NCBI RefSeq assembly: GCF_958450345.1
Contig: NC_088780.1
Span: 26,807,667-26,871,666 of the forward strand
From: Calliphora vicina
Lineage: Eukaryota > Arthropoda > Insecta > Diptera > Calliphoridae
Direction of reading: 5' to 3'
DNA: 64,000 nucleotides
Shown here one piece after another: positions 44,930 to 55,915 of this stretch; the stretch's first letter is position 1; each line of letters starts with the position of its first letter. Under the pieces are notes generated by a model. That model did no database searches. It was not told the DNA's origin and saw only the letters and a program-made list of their open reading frames with translations. The position numbers and the translations under genes are program-made.

Positions 44930-45740
44930 TAGTAGAAAGATTTTGGTCAATATAATACTTAGTCCCCCTGCCTGAAATAGCCAGCCAATTGTCCTGATAA
45001 AGTATAACAGATTTCCTAGGTCATATCTAGCTATTTCCTCCCAGTCCTTCGTGGAATCTTTCACCTAATAATTTTTGCCTAGACCCTGTAGTCTAGGATA
45101 ATTACACATAATAAGTTTAACTGTTTCTAGTTCCTCAATATCTTCGCACAACCTGCAAAAGTCCTGAGCGTCCATATCCCATTTACCAATGAAGGCTCCA
45201 ATGGATCAGTTCCCAGTCAATCCTACTAAAGACCTGAAATTGTCTACAATCCATCCTACTACACCAGAATTGTTTTGTAGAGTCCCGGAATGTTCCGGAG
45301 ATCAGCCTGGTGATATATAGGAGGTTTAAACTCCCAATCCCTACTAATATAGTCCTGATCCGAAATCTTCTGGCCTGTTCATCTGCTATCGTATTACAGT
45401 ACACTGCCCTGGTACCCAACACAATCTGATTGCGTATAGTTCCAATAACGCTTCTAGAGCCCTCCTACAGTTCAGAGTCTGCAGTGATGCCTGACTATCT
45501 TCATTAATTTTCACTACAGATCCCTCTGTGATGTGTGCTCTTATCAAATCCGTGGCTTTCCAGATCGCTATGATCTCTGCCTGGAAGACGCTGCATGCAT
45601 TCGTCTGGCAGTCTGTATGACATTTTGATATCCTCAGCTACTACATAAACTCCGGCACCCGTGCCAGATTCCATTTTGGGCCCATCAGTGAAAACTGCAA
45701 CCCCTTCAAACAGTAGGGATACTAGCCTGACCAATTAGAC
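44930..45740 (-). pseudogene. LINE (LOA/R1-like) RNase H and C-terminal zinc-knuckle remnant
   Basis: From high to low coordinate on the minus strand: VFTDGPKMESGTGAGVYV then IKMSYRLPDECM (45590-45700) is the start of an RNase H domain with its first acidic residue in TDGS/P. SDLESHGFDKSTH near 45540 is a frameshifted helix. Further down come NTIADEQARRFRI (45370-45410), IDWELIHWSLHWKWDMDA and DFCRLCEDIEELETVKLIMC (45110-45170), a Cys-rich segment like the C-terminal zinc knuckle of these LINEs. Reverse transcriptase is absent. Several frame changes make it dead. It may relate to 25840-27560 but covers a different part. Confidence 0.75.
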
Positions 45741-46879
45741 CAACCTCGTACAAAATTTTTGTGTGACCTAGTGGTCATCCTAAAAAATATCTGAAATCAC
45801 TAGTTCAGTTCAGTCATCTAGAACTGCTGGGTACTAGCTGTCTATATGTTTATCAAATAAATTGCACCAAAGTGAATATATGAATGTCTGTATTGATGTT
45901 TGTGTCAGAACAACAAAATATCATCAACAACAACACCATTAACAACAACAACAACTACATCAAGTTACCAGTAAGAGATTTACAAAGAAGTCTCTTCAGC
46001 ATAACATGCCAATGGCGTTTAAAATCGTAGCAGGATATTAGGCGTATTGACATGAGTTTTAAAAGCACTCAACACACATAAGCAAACAAAGCTTTTTAGC
46101 AGCAAACAACAAGTACAACATCATGTACAACAACAACATTAGCGATGACAAAAACACTACCAAATAGAGTGAACGTCATCATAGTTGTCATGATTAACAT
46201 ATAGAAACCTTAAGGCTGATCAGAGAATTGTTGAATTTGGCTTGTTTGATGATGGGTTCGTTCGTTTGTTCGTTTAATCGTCAGACTATTAAGTTTTCTT
46301 TACTATCCTTACGTTGGATTTGAAAGGCTTTGTAATGTAAAATCGCTTGGCTATTTGACTGAATCAGATTTTGTAATTTTCTAAGAGCGTTGAAGTGTGT
46401 GTGTTTGCCTGGATTTACACTGGGTATTTGGTTAATTTTTAATGGTTTTTGTTTGGCTACTGTAGGTTTTGATAAATTTTTATCTGCCGAAATATAATTT
46501 ATTTTATTACACAAAAGTTAATGCTTTACCATACAGATGTATTTAAATGTTAAATATGTTATTTTTTTCTTTTTATTTATACCTTTTTGTATTCAGTTGT
46601 TTTGTTTTTATTTTATTCCACGTTTTATTTTTGTTATTTTATTTTACTTAATATCTAATAGCCTCTAGAGGTGTTTTAGGTGTTTATGTTTACGTTGTCA
46701 TTTTGTTGATGTAAAATAACATGAAAACATAGAAACATAAAATTTGTAGCGGCTGTTATTATTGTGCGTAATAATAATTAGTTTTGTTTCAAAACAACGA
46801 ACAGTGTATTTGTATATACAACTGAAAGCGAACAGTGGAACAAAATGGTTTTTAAAAAACTTCAGCTAATCATGATATA
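45741..46879. other. Intergenic stretch with CAA repeats
   Basis: No gene or element recognised. CAACAA/AACAAC-rich patches lie at 45908-45955 and 46100-46135. Confidence 0.45.
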
Positions 46880-48360
46880 CAGTGGTTGACAAAACAATGG
46901 AAACTTTTCAAAATATTCCATATGTAGCCCAAAATTTAAAATATTTTTTAAAATAAATTTTTTTTTTTAGTATTTTACTTGTATAGTTTTATTTATATAA
47001 ATTAACTGAAAAACAAACAACATAATTAATTATATTCTGAAAAAAGGAAACAAAATTAAAAATATTCACTATTTTGCAAGAAAGAAGTGTAAAACGAAAA
47101 TAATATTTAAAAGAACGATGTAAAAAGCATCCTGTTTACAGTTATTTTATTTTATTTTTAAATTCTGGTAATTTTTCATAATTTCTTTTTCTAAGTTTTT
47201 CGCATAATTGCTTTTTTCAAAGTTAACGAAAATGCCTAAAGTTAAGATTTGTGAAGACTTAAAAAATAAAATAATTAACGATTTTAAAGCTGGTTTAAAA
47301 CAAAAAGGGATCTGTGACAAATATTCAATAAATAAATCAGCAGTTTCAAAAATTATAAAGAAATTTTGTGAGACCGGTTCTGTACAACATTTAGGTGGAA
47401 GCCCTCGTAAGACTACTCCTAGACAAGATAATTTAATAGCGAGAGAGTTCAAAAAATTCCCAAAACTAACTCCTCGAGAGGTTGTTAATAGCCTAAAATT
47501 AGAAAAAAGTACACGAACAGTTAGTCGCAGGGCAAATGAGGCTGGTCTTGGTTGCTATCGTCCTGTGAAAAAACCACTCATTTCTAAAAAGAACCGTTCT
47601 GCCCGTCTACAATTTGCCAGGGATCATTTAAACTGGTCGACACAGAAATGGAATACTGTCCTCTTTTCCTACGAATCCAAATACAATTTAAGAGGCAGTG
47701 ATGTGAGAACATACCAATACTATGGTATGGTGATGTTTTTCAGGGCAAGGTATGGGCCCAATTCATATTATAAAATACCATGACAGGTATAGGATACAGA
47801 ACCATATTAAACGATGTTATGTATCCATACGCTGAGGAATATATGCCCCTAGTTTGTAGATTCCAACACGACAACGACCCGAAACACACCTCTAGGGTTG
47901 TAACCGAGTGGTTACAATCCAACGAGGTACGTGTTTTGTAGTGGCCTGCCCAATCGCCAGATCTCAATCCCATAGAAAATCTATGGGAAATTGTAGATCG
48001 TAAAATAATGACCCAAAATTACACCAGGAAGGAAGATTTATCGGAGGCTGTTATAAGGGATTGGCAAAATATTTCAAAGGAGACCATTGACTCTTTAATT
48101 GGTTCAATGCATCGTCGATGTGTAGCAGTTATAAAAAATAAGGAATACCCAACAAAATATTGAGTTATTGCAAAGTTTAGACCATATTTGTTAAGATAAT
48201 AATTAAGTTTCCATTGTTTTGTCAATATCGTAATAAAGAAATCTTTTAATTTTGTTTTCTCATTTTTAGAATTTAATTAATTATGTCCTTTGTTTTTTGT
48301 TAAATTAAGTAAATAAAAGTATACAAATAAAATACTACAAAAATGTTAAAATTTTTTAAA
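46880..48360 (+). mobile_element. Tc1-family transposon copy 2, right end lost
   Basis: Starts CAGTGGTTGACAAAACAATG right after TA. It parallels copy 1 (31006-32557), but the inner left repeat is absent (about 38 bp missing at 47072) and the right end stops after the AAATACTACAAAAATGTT block, before the outer right terminus. The inner right repeat TTTCCATTGTTTTGTCAA is present at 48208-48226. Confidence 0.85.
47232..48170 (+). pseudogene. Tc1 transposase pseudogene (copy 2)
   Basis: The start context AACGAAAATGCCTAAAG gives MPKVKICEDLKNKII and the helix-turn-helix. The region missing in copy 1 is present here (PRQDNLIAREFKKFPKLTPR). The first catalytic aspartate is replaced: LFSYES at 47670-47672 (TAC) where copy 1 has GAC. 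About 86 bp are missing after RGSDVRT, causing a frameshift. Later fragments keep FQHDNDPKHTSRVVTEWLQS and SPDLNPIENLW. It cannot encode an active enzyme. Confidence 0.88.
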
Positions 48361-48559
48361 AATCTTTTTCTCTATCTTAAAAATCTATTTAAATATCTTA
48401 AAGTTTTTGAAATCGATATAAAATTAAAACTAGGTACGAACAAAAAATTAAATTTGATGCATATCTTAAATCTTAAATTCCATTTCAGCTCGACTACCGT
48501 TACCGCTAAGCTACCATCACCGAATTAACTGCAGTTACCGTTACCGCTAAACTACATTT

Positions 48560-48949
48560 GCAAATATTTTTAGGTAAATAAAATTAAAAAAAAAATTTTT
48601 TCAAATTTTTTTTCCAAATTGTTTTTTTATTTTTTTTTTTCAAATTGTTTTTTTTTAATTTATTAGTGAAAAAAATTTATGAAAAAAAAATTTTTTTGGT
48701 AATAAAAAATTCGGGTTAAAAAATATTTTTCCCGATTTTGTCGCATTGTAGGTCCAAATTACTTATATATGTACATTGTTGCAATGGACTTTGAAATATA
48801 TATCATTAGATATCCATATTATCTATATTAATGACTTAGTAATCCAGATATAAGTAGATCAAAAATAGACCAAAAATGGAGGTTGTCCAGGTTTTTTACT
48901 TATATCTCAGCCATTTGTGGGCCGATTTTAAATAGCAACCGATCAGTGA
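48560..48949 (-). repeat. DINE-like family 2, partial copy without insertion
   Basis: T/A-rich tract, then GTCGCATTGTAGGTCC, ATTAGATATCCATATTATC, AATCCAGATATAAG, GGTTGTCC and GGGCCGATTTTAAATAGCAA. It gives the uninterrupted T-rich tract for comparison with 12018 and 44214. The microsatellite-side end is lost at the family-3 junction. Confidence 0.65.
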
Positions 48950-49228
48950 GAACTTTAACATTTTTTGACCAATTTCTGCTTTTTATGTCTCATTAGAACG
49001 ACAATTACGTACACATTTCTATTCTTATAAATTAAATTGCAAAAGTAATTTTTTAATAGCAAAATTTTTACAAAAACTGAAAAAATGCTTTTTTCCCATC
49101 TTAAAACTTCAGACGGCACGTCTTAACCCCAACCGATTTACCTAAAATATTTTCAGGATGATTTTTTTACTAACTTTCACCAAACTGAGTGGTGAGAATG
49201 GCCAAATTCCAACTTTCGTTTATTAAGG
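48950..49228 (+). repeat. Dispersed repeat family 3, right-end fragment
   Basis: Matches the last third of the 22310 copy, up to AACTTTCGTTTATTAAGGGC. It is joined directly to a family-2 fragment on the left and a family-1 fragment on the right. Confidence 0.7.
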
Positions 49229-49330
49229 GCATGACAATAGGTCCATAACTGGTCATAGCTCTAATATAGGGCCCACTTACGAAAATCACATTAACATAAT
49301 TAGTTTTATATGCACAGTAATCATGATACT
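49229..49330 (+). repeat. DINE-like family 1, diverged fragment
   Basis: ATAGGTCCATAACTGGTCAT, AGCTCTAATATAGGGCCCAC and TTACGAAAATCAC match an internal unit. No termini. Confidence 0.5.
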
Positions 49331-49364
49331 TAGCTCCGTCCATAACCGATACATCAATATATCG

Positions 49365-50215
49365 GGATTCCAAATATTGAAAAATTTGACTTTCGACCTT
49401 CACGATTTAAGGGTTCCAGAGTATGTCTAGAATTATCTTGACTATAATATTATGAATAGGGTTTACTTAAAATTCATAACAGTAAGGAAATAGAGCTCAT
49501 TCGCCAAAAAATGGACAAATAATTGTTTTTTCTCGAAAATTTCAAAATTCAAATCGCAGGTACGGAAAAACGGAGATATTTTCAAAATTTTTTCACATTT
49601 GTATTCCCTATTATATTCTCAATACATTCCAATGAGATGATCAAAAAATTCAGAAATTTGTTTAACAAAATTTTTAAAAATTTGAAAATGGAGTTTTGAA
49701 GCTGCCGTTAAAAAATTTTATTTTTTTGGTCATACCTGCGAATAGGTTAACGAAGACAAAAACTAATATACAAGTAAATATAGATATATTTTAAGTAAAA
49801 ATGAGTTTTTATTTTAATATTTATCAAAATATGTTAATTTTGCTCCTACATTTCTTATTCTAGTTGCCTGAGACACGTTAATGGCCTGGCGAATTTTTAA
49901 TAACTTTAACATTTTTTGACCAATTTCTGTTTTTTATATCTCATTAAAACGACAATTACGTACACATTTCTATTCTTTTAAATTAAATTGCCAGAGTAAT
50001 TCTTTAATGGCAAAATTTTTACAAAATCTGAAAAAAATGCATTTTTTCCCCTTGTAAATGCATCTCAAAACTTCAGAGGGCTTGCGGCACGTCTTAACTC
50101 CAACCGATTTACCTAAACATTTTTCAGGATGATTTTTTTACTAATGTTCACCAAACTGGGGGGTGAGAATGGCCAAATTCCAACTATCGTTTATTAAGGG
50201 CCACCCTAATGTATA
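49365..50215 (+). repeat. Dispersed repeat family 3, long copy 2
   Basis: Collinear with 22310-23174 over its whole length, with small indels, ending TTATTAAGGGCCACCCTAAT. The start is near CCAAATATTGAAAAATTTGA, also seen reversed at the edge of the 43260 copy, so that may be the true left boundary. Confidence 0.75.
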
Positions 50216-50220
50216 TGCAT

Positions 50221-50376
50221 ATCGTTACCTTAATATAGAAAGGCCCTAATTCGTGTTTTTTAAGTCAATATTTTTTGGCTAAATACGATATATAAGCGGA
50301 ACATTTATCGAAATAAACGAAAATCTGTGCATACAAAAAAATACCAATTAGGGCCTTTCTATAGTGAGGTTACGAT
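50221..50376. mobile_element. MITE, 156 bp, AGAAAGGCCCTAATT repeats
   Basis: About 29-bp inverted repeats: left ATCGTTACCTTAATATAG then AAAGGCCCTAATT; right AATTAGGGCCTTTCTATAGT then GAGGTTACGAT. The interior is 90 bp. It directly follows the end of a family-3 copy. Confidence 0.75.
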
Positions 50377-50679
50377 ACGAGACTTATTTGTGATAAATTT
50401 CATTTGGATACTAACATATTAAAGAATGTTTTCACAAAATAGATCAATATTAAATTTGAATTACAAATTTTTAAAAATAAAATTGATGTTTATTTGGTGT
50501 TCAAAAATCTAATCAAAAAATAATCATTTAATATTAAAGATATTTTTTCATAGTTTTATACAAAATTGCCCAAACCTTGCTAACGTCAAGGGTGTAAAAA
50601 ACCACTATTTTTTACAAATTTGTTTAAGTAGTAGATGTAGTTTTAAATTATTTTCTTATTAATTATAATGGCTCATTAT

Positions 50680-50808
50680 GCCGGTCCTATTGGAGGTCTT
50701 CAGTCTTCAATTAATCGGAAGCACAGCAGGATCGCCAAAATGGCGATGAATCTCTTGAGACATCAAATAAACGAATCGGAAGATAAGACACTAAGTAGTT
50801 CTAAATGA
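50680..50808 (+). CDS. Short open frame, unrecognised
   Basis: Runs ATGGCTCATTATGCCGGTCC onward to a TGA, about 42 codons, with a balanced composition (MAHYAGPIGGLQ, then basic RKHSR and an acidic NESEDK part). It stands out from the AT-rich surroundings. No known family is recognised. It could be a piece of an LTR element, since a solo LTR lies 25 bp downstream. Confidence 0.2.
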   Translation, partial: AGPIGGLQSSINRKHSRIAKMAMNLLRHQINESEDKTLSSSK

Positions 50809-50831
50809 ACTGCATTTGAGGTGAAACATAT

Positions 50832-51415
50832 TGTTACGTTTTAACCTTTTCAAAACGCTAGTTTATTTCCTTTAAATAAACCGGATACTTTTGATTGCAA
50901 ATAAAAGCCGTTTAGTAGTTTGAAAATTGTAACAACTCTTTATTTATTTAAAATGTACAACAACCACAGAATTAAATAGCCACTCAATGTTTTTTATACA
51001 GGTTTATAAATTCTCAGAATTGCAGACATAATTTATAATGTACACGAATTTACTTGAAAAACACAACACACTTTAAGGCACTCAGATGATGTTTATTCGA
51101 AAAGCGTCTCTGATAAACTCTCTCACGACTGCAACCTCTGCTACTATTTATAACACTGCCATCTGCACTCTAGATTTCTCTTTAACTGTCTAGAGGTTTC
51201 TAATACATACGCCATCTGTGGTGTACTTTCTACAATGTTCTTTAACTGAATATTCGAAATCGAATACAGCGTTGCCAACTTACGATCAAATCAACTGAAA
51301 GCTTATTTAATAATGCCCACAGATATGTTACAGTTTTACAGCACTGTTATTTGAAAACATTATGCTACTTTTAAATCAGCCGTATATATTTGAATTCAAG
51401 TACAATTTCGTAACA
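50832..51415 (-). mobile_element. Solo LTR with ATAT target duplication
   Basis: Bounded by TGTTACG and CGTAACA, flanked on both sides by ATAT (50828-50831 and 51416-51419). Read on the minus strand it has a TATAAATAG box (51144-51152) and, later, AATAAATAAAGAG and AAATAAA poly(A)-signal-like words, giving the direction. At 584 bp with no internal region attached, it fits LTR-LTR recombination. A related LTR lies at 63425. Confidence 0.82.
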
Positions 51416-51639
51416 ATATAAATACAACGATATACATTATTATTTATGGACGAGCACGAATTTTCAAAGTCACATTCATTGATACTCAAAAATCTACGCC
51501 ACATAATTTAAATGGTCGCAAAGCTCTCTCTGCAGGCAAATTATACATTAGTTGATTCAACAGTTTCTGTTTATACATGAAATTTAACCTCTGCAAATTT
51601 GAATTTAGACGATTTATAATTTCAAAGTATTTCTGAATA

Positions 51640-52085
51640 ATTTCAACTATTTTAAAAAATTAAAAATTCATCACAATTGCTGTTGGCTTATTATTTTCAA
51701 TATTTAATTTTCCTTTCCGACAGGATTGGATAAATGGCAAGACATATGAAAACACTCGAATCAACTTTAGATAGGATGAGTGTTTGTTAACCAACTCAAT
51801 AACAGAGTTTGGTTCTTCAACACCTAGAAATAAGTTTAATTTCTTTCTTAGAGACATTTCAACATAAAATATTGATTTTCTCGTTACTTTCATTAAGTAA
51901 AAACTTCTTGAACCAAATGGACCAAATGGACTCTTTGAGATCATCAATATATCAACCCCTAGAAACAATATCAGCTGGATTATCTAGGGAAGGAATATGT
52001 CGCCAGATAATTTTGTCTGACAATTCCAGAATCTTTGCAATACATTTCGATACAAAAGATGCCAGAGTTGCTATTTGAAATCATA
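51640..52085 (-). pseudogene. BEL/Pao-type LTR retrotransposon pol remnant
   Basis: The minus strand from about 52060 reads AKILELSDKIIWRHIPSL, then DNPADIVSRGVD; the WRH.PS..NPAD..SRG wording is characteristic of the segment after RNase H in BEL/Pao polyproteins. Further down, NKHSSYLKLIRVFSYVLPFI near 51720-51780 fits the stretch before the integrase zinc finger. Parts between them are deleted or altered. Protease, reverse transcriptase and integrase are absent. No LTR can be tied to it, as the nearby solo LTR has its own target duplication. Confidence 0.7.
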
Positions 52086-52194
52086 TTTTTTTAGAAATGA
52101 ATCAAACAACTTTTTATATTAAGAAAAATTTTAGATTTAAAAACTTTTCGTTAAAATGCATCATCAAAATTTGTGATAAAATATTTTATGGAAA

Positions 52195-52565
52195 TCCGCC
52201 TAAAAACATAATGGGGAGCGTATAACGGATTTGTGCAGATGTTGTAATGTGGAAAAATATTGTCCCAACACCTACCAATCTGCTCAGGATCATTTAAGTC
52301 CATTGAACGATGTCCGTTCTTGTAACCAAATTGCGGGTCGCAACTCTAAAGATAATTCGATGAAGTTCGGCACATGCTGCTCTGTTGATACAGGGATGGA
52401 ACATATTGAACATGGATCAATCGGTTCATTATTTCTTCTAGTCCCCATACATATATCCTCCCTAAATAGGACTTCGGTTATATCGGTTATATGGTCGAGC
52501 TCGACCTCTAAAAGTTGTCCAATTTTGTTTAGATTTTCATCAATTGATTTGTTTCATGTCGGAGA
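52195..52565 (+). repeat. DINE-like family 1, old diverged copy
   Basis: Keeps the order GGGGAG.GTATAA, TTTGTGCAGATGTTGTAA, CATTGAACGATGTCCGT, GCGGGTCGCAACTCTAAAGA, CGATGAAGTTCGGCACAT, ATCGGTTCATTATTTC and a TATGGTCGAGC half-hairpin. Many substitutions and deletions show it is older than the full copies. Confidence 0.65.
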
Positions 52566-53559
52566 AAAATTTTAGACTCTGTTAGCATTAAGGGAACAGT
52601 GGATATTTATTATGAAATATTGATACTGCATTGATTTAGAATGCTTCAGTCATTCTTTAAAATAAAAATAGGTCCTTGACATTTCGAAACTCCTAAAACC
52701 TCTTACTCAACACTGTGCGACACAACTTATTATATTTTATATTAATGATTTGTTATTAAAAGTTGGAAGTTTTTTTTTCTTTTTTTTTTGAGAACAGAAG
52801 AAAATAAACAAATCTCAAATATATAAAATTCTAATTTATAAAACTCATTCTCATATGTACACACAACCATGCAAAGCAAAATTATAAACGGGAACGTATG
52901 TTAAGTAAATATTAATCTTTTCATATGAAATATGATGATGATGAAATGTGTTGTGGGAATAAGAATAATTAAAAATGCGAAAAAAAAGTTTAAATTAACT
53001 TCTATAACGGAAAACCGTTAAGCAAACAGAGGGTTGAGCCTAAAACAATAACAACGACAATAGCAACAGTATTTAGTTGTAGCAACAGCAGTACTCGACG
53101 CACTCAGTTCATTATAAGTTTGAAATTAAAAAAAAAACCAACAAAATTTTTAATTGTGATTTCGATTGTTGTTTTTTCCATCAAAAAACATTAGTATTTT
53201 TCTTAAGCAAACACTCAAAAATTAAAATCAGTTTTTTAATGAATGAAGGGGAAAAACTGAAACAAGTAAATATGTACAATATGTACAAGTGCGTATGATT
53301 ATTGTGATCGTGTTTGCTATCCATAACCTACCACTTACATTTCGATATTTAATACGTTGTTAATGTGGAACTGAAAGTGTATGTGAGTATTTGCAGTATC
53401 CTTTATTCTGCATCATCTACTCAACTCGTAAAGCTCAACGTTTGTAACTGTGCAATAATTTAAATCTTCATTGCCCAAGTTTATATTACGTTCGCAATAG
53501 AAATGTTACAATCCCATTGTTTTTCTTGTTGTTTTGTTTGTAATGTAAGTATAGCTTTC
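52566..53559. other. AT-rich stretch, nothing recognised
   Basis: Contains AACAACGACAATAGCAACAG-like low complexity near 53046-53095. No coding or terminal repeats. Confidence 0.45.
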
Positions 53560-54090
53560 AAATTATATGACTGTTGGGAAATTACAAAAGCAGGGTTTCT
53601 TGTTTCAAACAGATATTTAAATTTCCAGCCATTTCTGCATTGAAATGTTTCCAGCCAAGCAAGAAAAACATTTTGATATTTTTCATAGCTTATAAAAATT
53701 TTACATTTTTATTACTTGTTTCCAGAACCCAAAATGCGGAAATTATTTTGGGTTCAGAAAACCCAATATCCGATCCTAGTGGCATTTTCGATAGACTGTT
53801 TGGGCACTGCTTCAATGAATGTGCGAGTTCCACAGTGAGATTTCGGCTGTAAAGCATTTTGTCCTCTCAGTTTTGGAGGTGGAATGTAACTCAATATCGG
53901 TATGAATCTTAATATGACTCTTATTTCTCTACTTGAGCAGATTATATCAAGCCAAGAGATATAGATCGCAGCATACAAGCAGTAGCTTACCATTTTGTTG
54001 ATAACACCTTTGGCATTATAATATCTACTGTTTCTTACTTTTATCAGCGGTATTCTCTATCTTTATGAGAAACGTTGGGAAATTAATAAC
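53560..54090 (+). pseudogene. Possible LINE reverse transcriptase debris
   Basis: Near 53955-54065 the plus strand, with one frame change, reads RSIQAVAYHFVDNTFGIIIS then a tail with SLSLRETLGN. FVDN at the position of a YADD box, followed by T.GIIIS, is suggestive only. The rest (53574-53852) stays open for 92 codons on the plus strand and 79 on the minus without recognisable motifs. It could equally be unrelated sequence. Confidence 0.22.
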
Positions 54091-54419
54091 TCAACATGAT
54101 ATAATATCTAAGAACAACAATCCATGTTTCCAAACAAGTAAATGTCTGAGAGAATTCTTATGTTCAGAATTATATTGGGGAATTTTATAGTGATAATTTT
54201 TGTTAAAGATCTTAACCCTCTAGCTCCTGTCTTTAGGGTTCAATTAGACACTTTTTTCGTGAACATCAAAAAAGTCCTTTCAAAAAAAAAATTTAATGAT
54301 TAAAATTTTCTACGAAAAAAAATTTTTCCGGAAAAATTCAGATAAAGATACCAAAGTTGCAAATAAAGCTCTTTTCGCTTAATTAGCAAAATTACACGTC
54401 ACCTCGGTCTCACATTTAA
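54091..54419. other. Intergenic stretch
   Basis: A TTAACCCTCTAGCTCC word at 54213-54228, reminiscent of a piggyBac-type left end, has no partner that I can identify. Nothing else is supported. Confidence 0.35.
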
Positions 54420-54815
54420 CCCATTAACGCCGAATGGGTAGAAAATTACCCAAAAATAGAGCAATTTTAGAAAAATTCTAGAAAATGCTAGGAAAGCGAT
54501 ATCAAAAATCTTTTTTCTGGAATAGATAAAGTAAGGACCGAACTACTAAAAATAATTTTTTCGGTAATACTAGGTCATTCCTTGGTGGGGAACTAGTGGG
54601 CCAAAGTTGAGCAGTTTTATAAAATCACAAAATTCGAAAATAAACGGCTCTAGAAAACGGGGGGAGTGGAAGTCCCCCATGCCCTCCATGCGTCTAATAG
54701 TCTTAGATGTCCTCTTTCAGCAAACGAAATAACCAAGTGATTAGACCCACTTTCCTAAGCTACAAGTACGATTTTGTGGGTTGGGTATAAAAATACCCAC
54801 TTCGGCATATGTGGG
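54420..54815. mobile_element. piggyBac-like MITE
   Basis: The left end CCCATTAACGCCGAATGGGT follows TTAA (54416-54419). The right end is an imperfect inverted copy (ACCCACTTCGGCATATGTGGG) followed by TTCTAA, a damaged TTAA. CCC..GGG ends with TTAA duplication are typical of piggyBac-related elements. The interior has no gene. Confidence 0.55.
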
Positions 54816-55564
54816 TTCTAAAACATATGAAATATGAATTTAATTTTTCAAGTAAAAATTTAGATTTTTCTTTAGAAAATCATAATAAAAACATTTAAAG
54901 GTATGACAATACATGACTATTTAAAATATTTAGATGGTGAAATGTTGACACAACCTAACTACAATTTTTTCGCCCATGAAATAATGGTGCCAAACCTGTA
55001 CTTTTATATTGACAGTGATTACCACCATTGAAAAAATAGCAATTATGTGTGTGTAGGGATTTTTAGATCCCACAGTTCGTGATGGCAGTCTGAAACTAGC
55101 AATCTAATCTACTTTCTTTGGGGACAATAGCTACATTTTGTCGATTGGAAATGGACAATTTACTCTGCATTCGAACCTGTCATAATAGATTGAATAACAG
55201 CTTTCTGAAGTATATAAAATATAAAATTCAACAATATAATTCTAACAGTAAGAATTCTCTCGGACATTAACATACACAATTTTTTCCATTTAGTATAATG
55301 CTCCTTTCGACCAAAATATGAAAACTGTAGAAATATTCAGACCAAAATGATATACAAAATGCCCTTTCAGAATTCTGTTCCAACCAAAAAATCTCAATTT
55401 ATTGGACAGTGTTATTAATTCAAGAAATATTCAGTCAGGTTCAGACATACTTTTGTGTTTTATATTGACTAGCAAGATTCAGCAGGGATATTGGGTATCA
55501 TAAGAATTGAAGTCGAGAGACCTTGAAGGCTATAAAAAATATTTTTTTTTTAGCACCGATTCAT
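54816..55564. other. Intergenic stretch, nothing recognised
   Basis: No supported feature. Confidence 0.4.
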
Positions 55565-55915
55565 TACTTGCTATGAAAAATGGACCCATTTCAATAACCC
55601 GAAGCGTAAGATATCGTACGTGAAGCCGGCCACGTGCTGCAATACCTGTTAAAAACTATTTAGAATGAAGTGGTTTTGAAGTTTGATTGGGAAGTTTCAC
55701 CTGACTACTATTTGTTTCAATCTCTCTGGAATACACTTCACTTTGGAAGAGAGTATCCAATATTGGCTTGATTCGTTCATGGCCTCAAAAGATAAGCAGA
55801 TCTTTTGGCTCGGAATCCATATAATGCCAGAAAAATTGTATTTATTTATATTGTACAAATGTTTCAAAACAAAAGCTAAAAATAGCAATATATTTTGTAA
55901 ACAGCTATGGCGTTA
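55565..55915 (+). pseudogene. mariner transposase remnant with internal deletion
   Basis: The plus strand reads CYEKWTHFNNPKRKISYVKP near 55567-55627 (the block after the first catalytic aspartate, where relatives have TGDEKWI.YDNPKRK). After a jump in the sequence, ATCCNTC replaces the PHVAI block. SLWNTLHFGREYPILA and, in frame, QYWLDSFMASKDKQIFWLGI then HIMPEKLYLF near 55755-55845 give the C terminus. The middle of the catalytic domain is deleted. Confidence 0.75.

Noticed and set aside
45908..45955. CAA-rich stretch as a coding polyglutamine tract
   Set aside because: No open frame extends through it and similar CAA-rich patches occur in clearly non-coding parts.
51416..52085. BEL/Pao debris joined with the solo LTR as one element
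   Set aside because: The solo LTR has its own ATAT duplication on both sides and no polypurine tract or primer site next to it.
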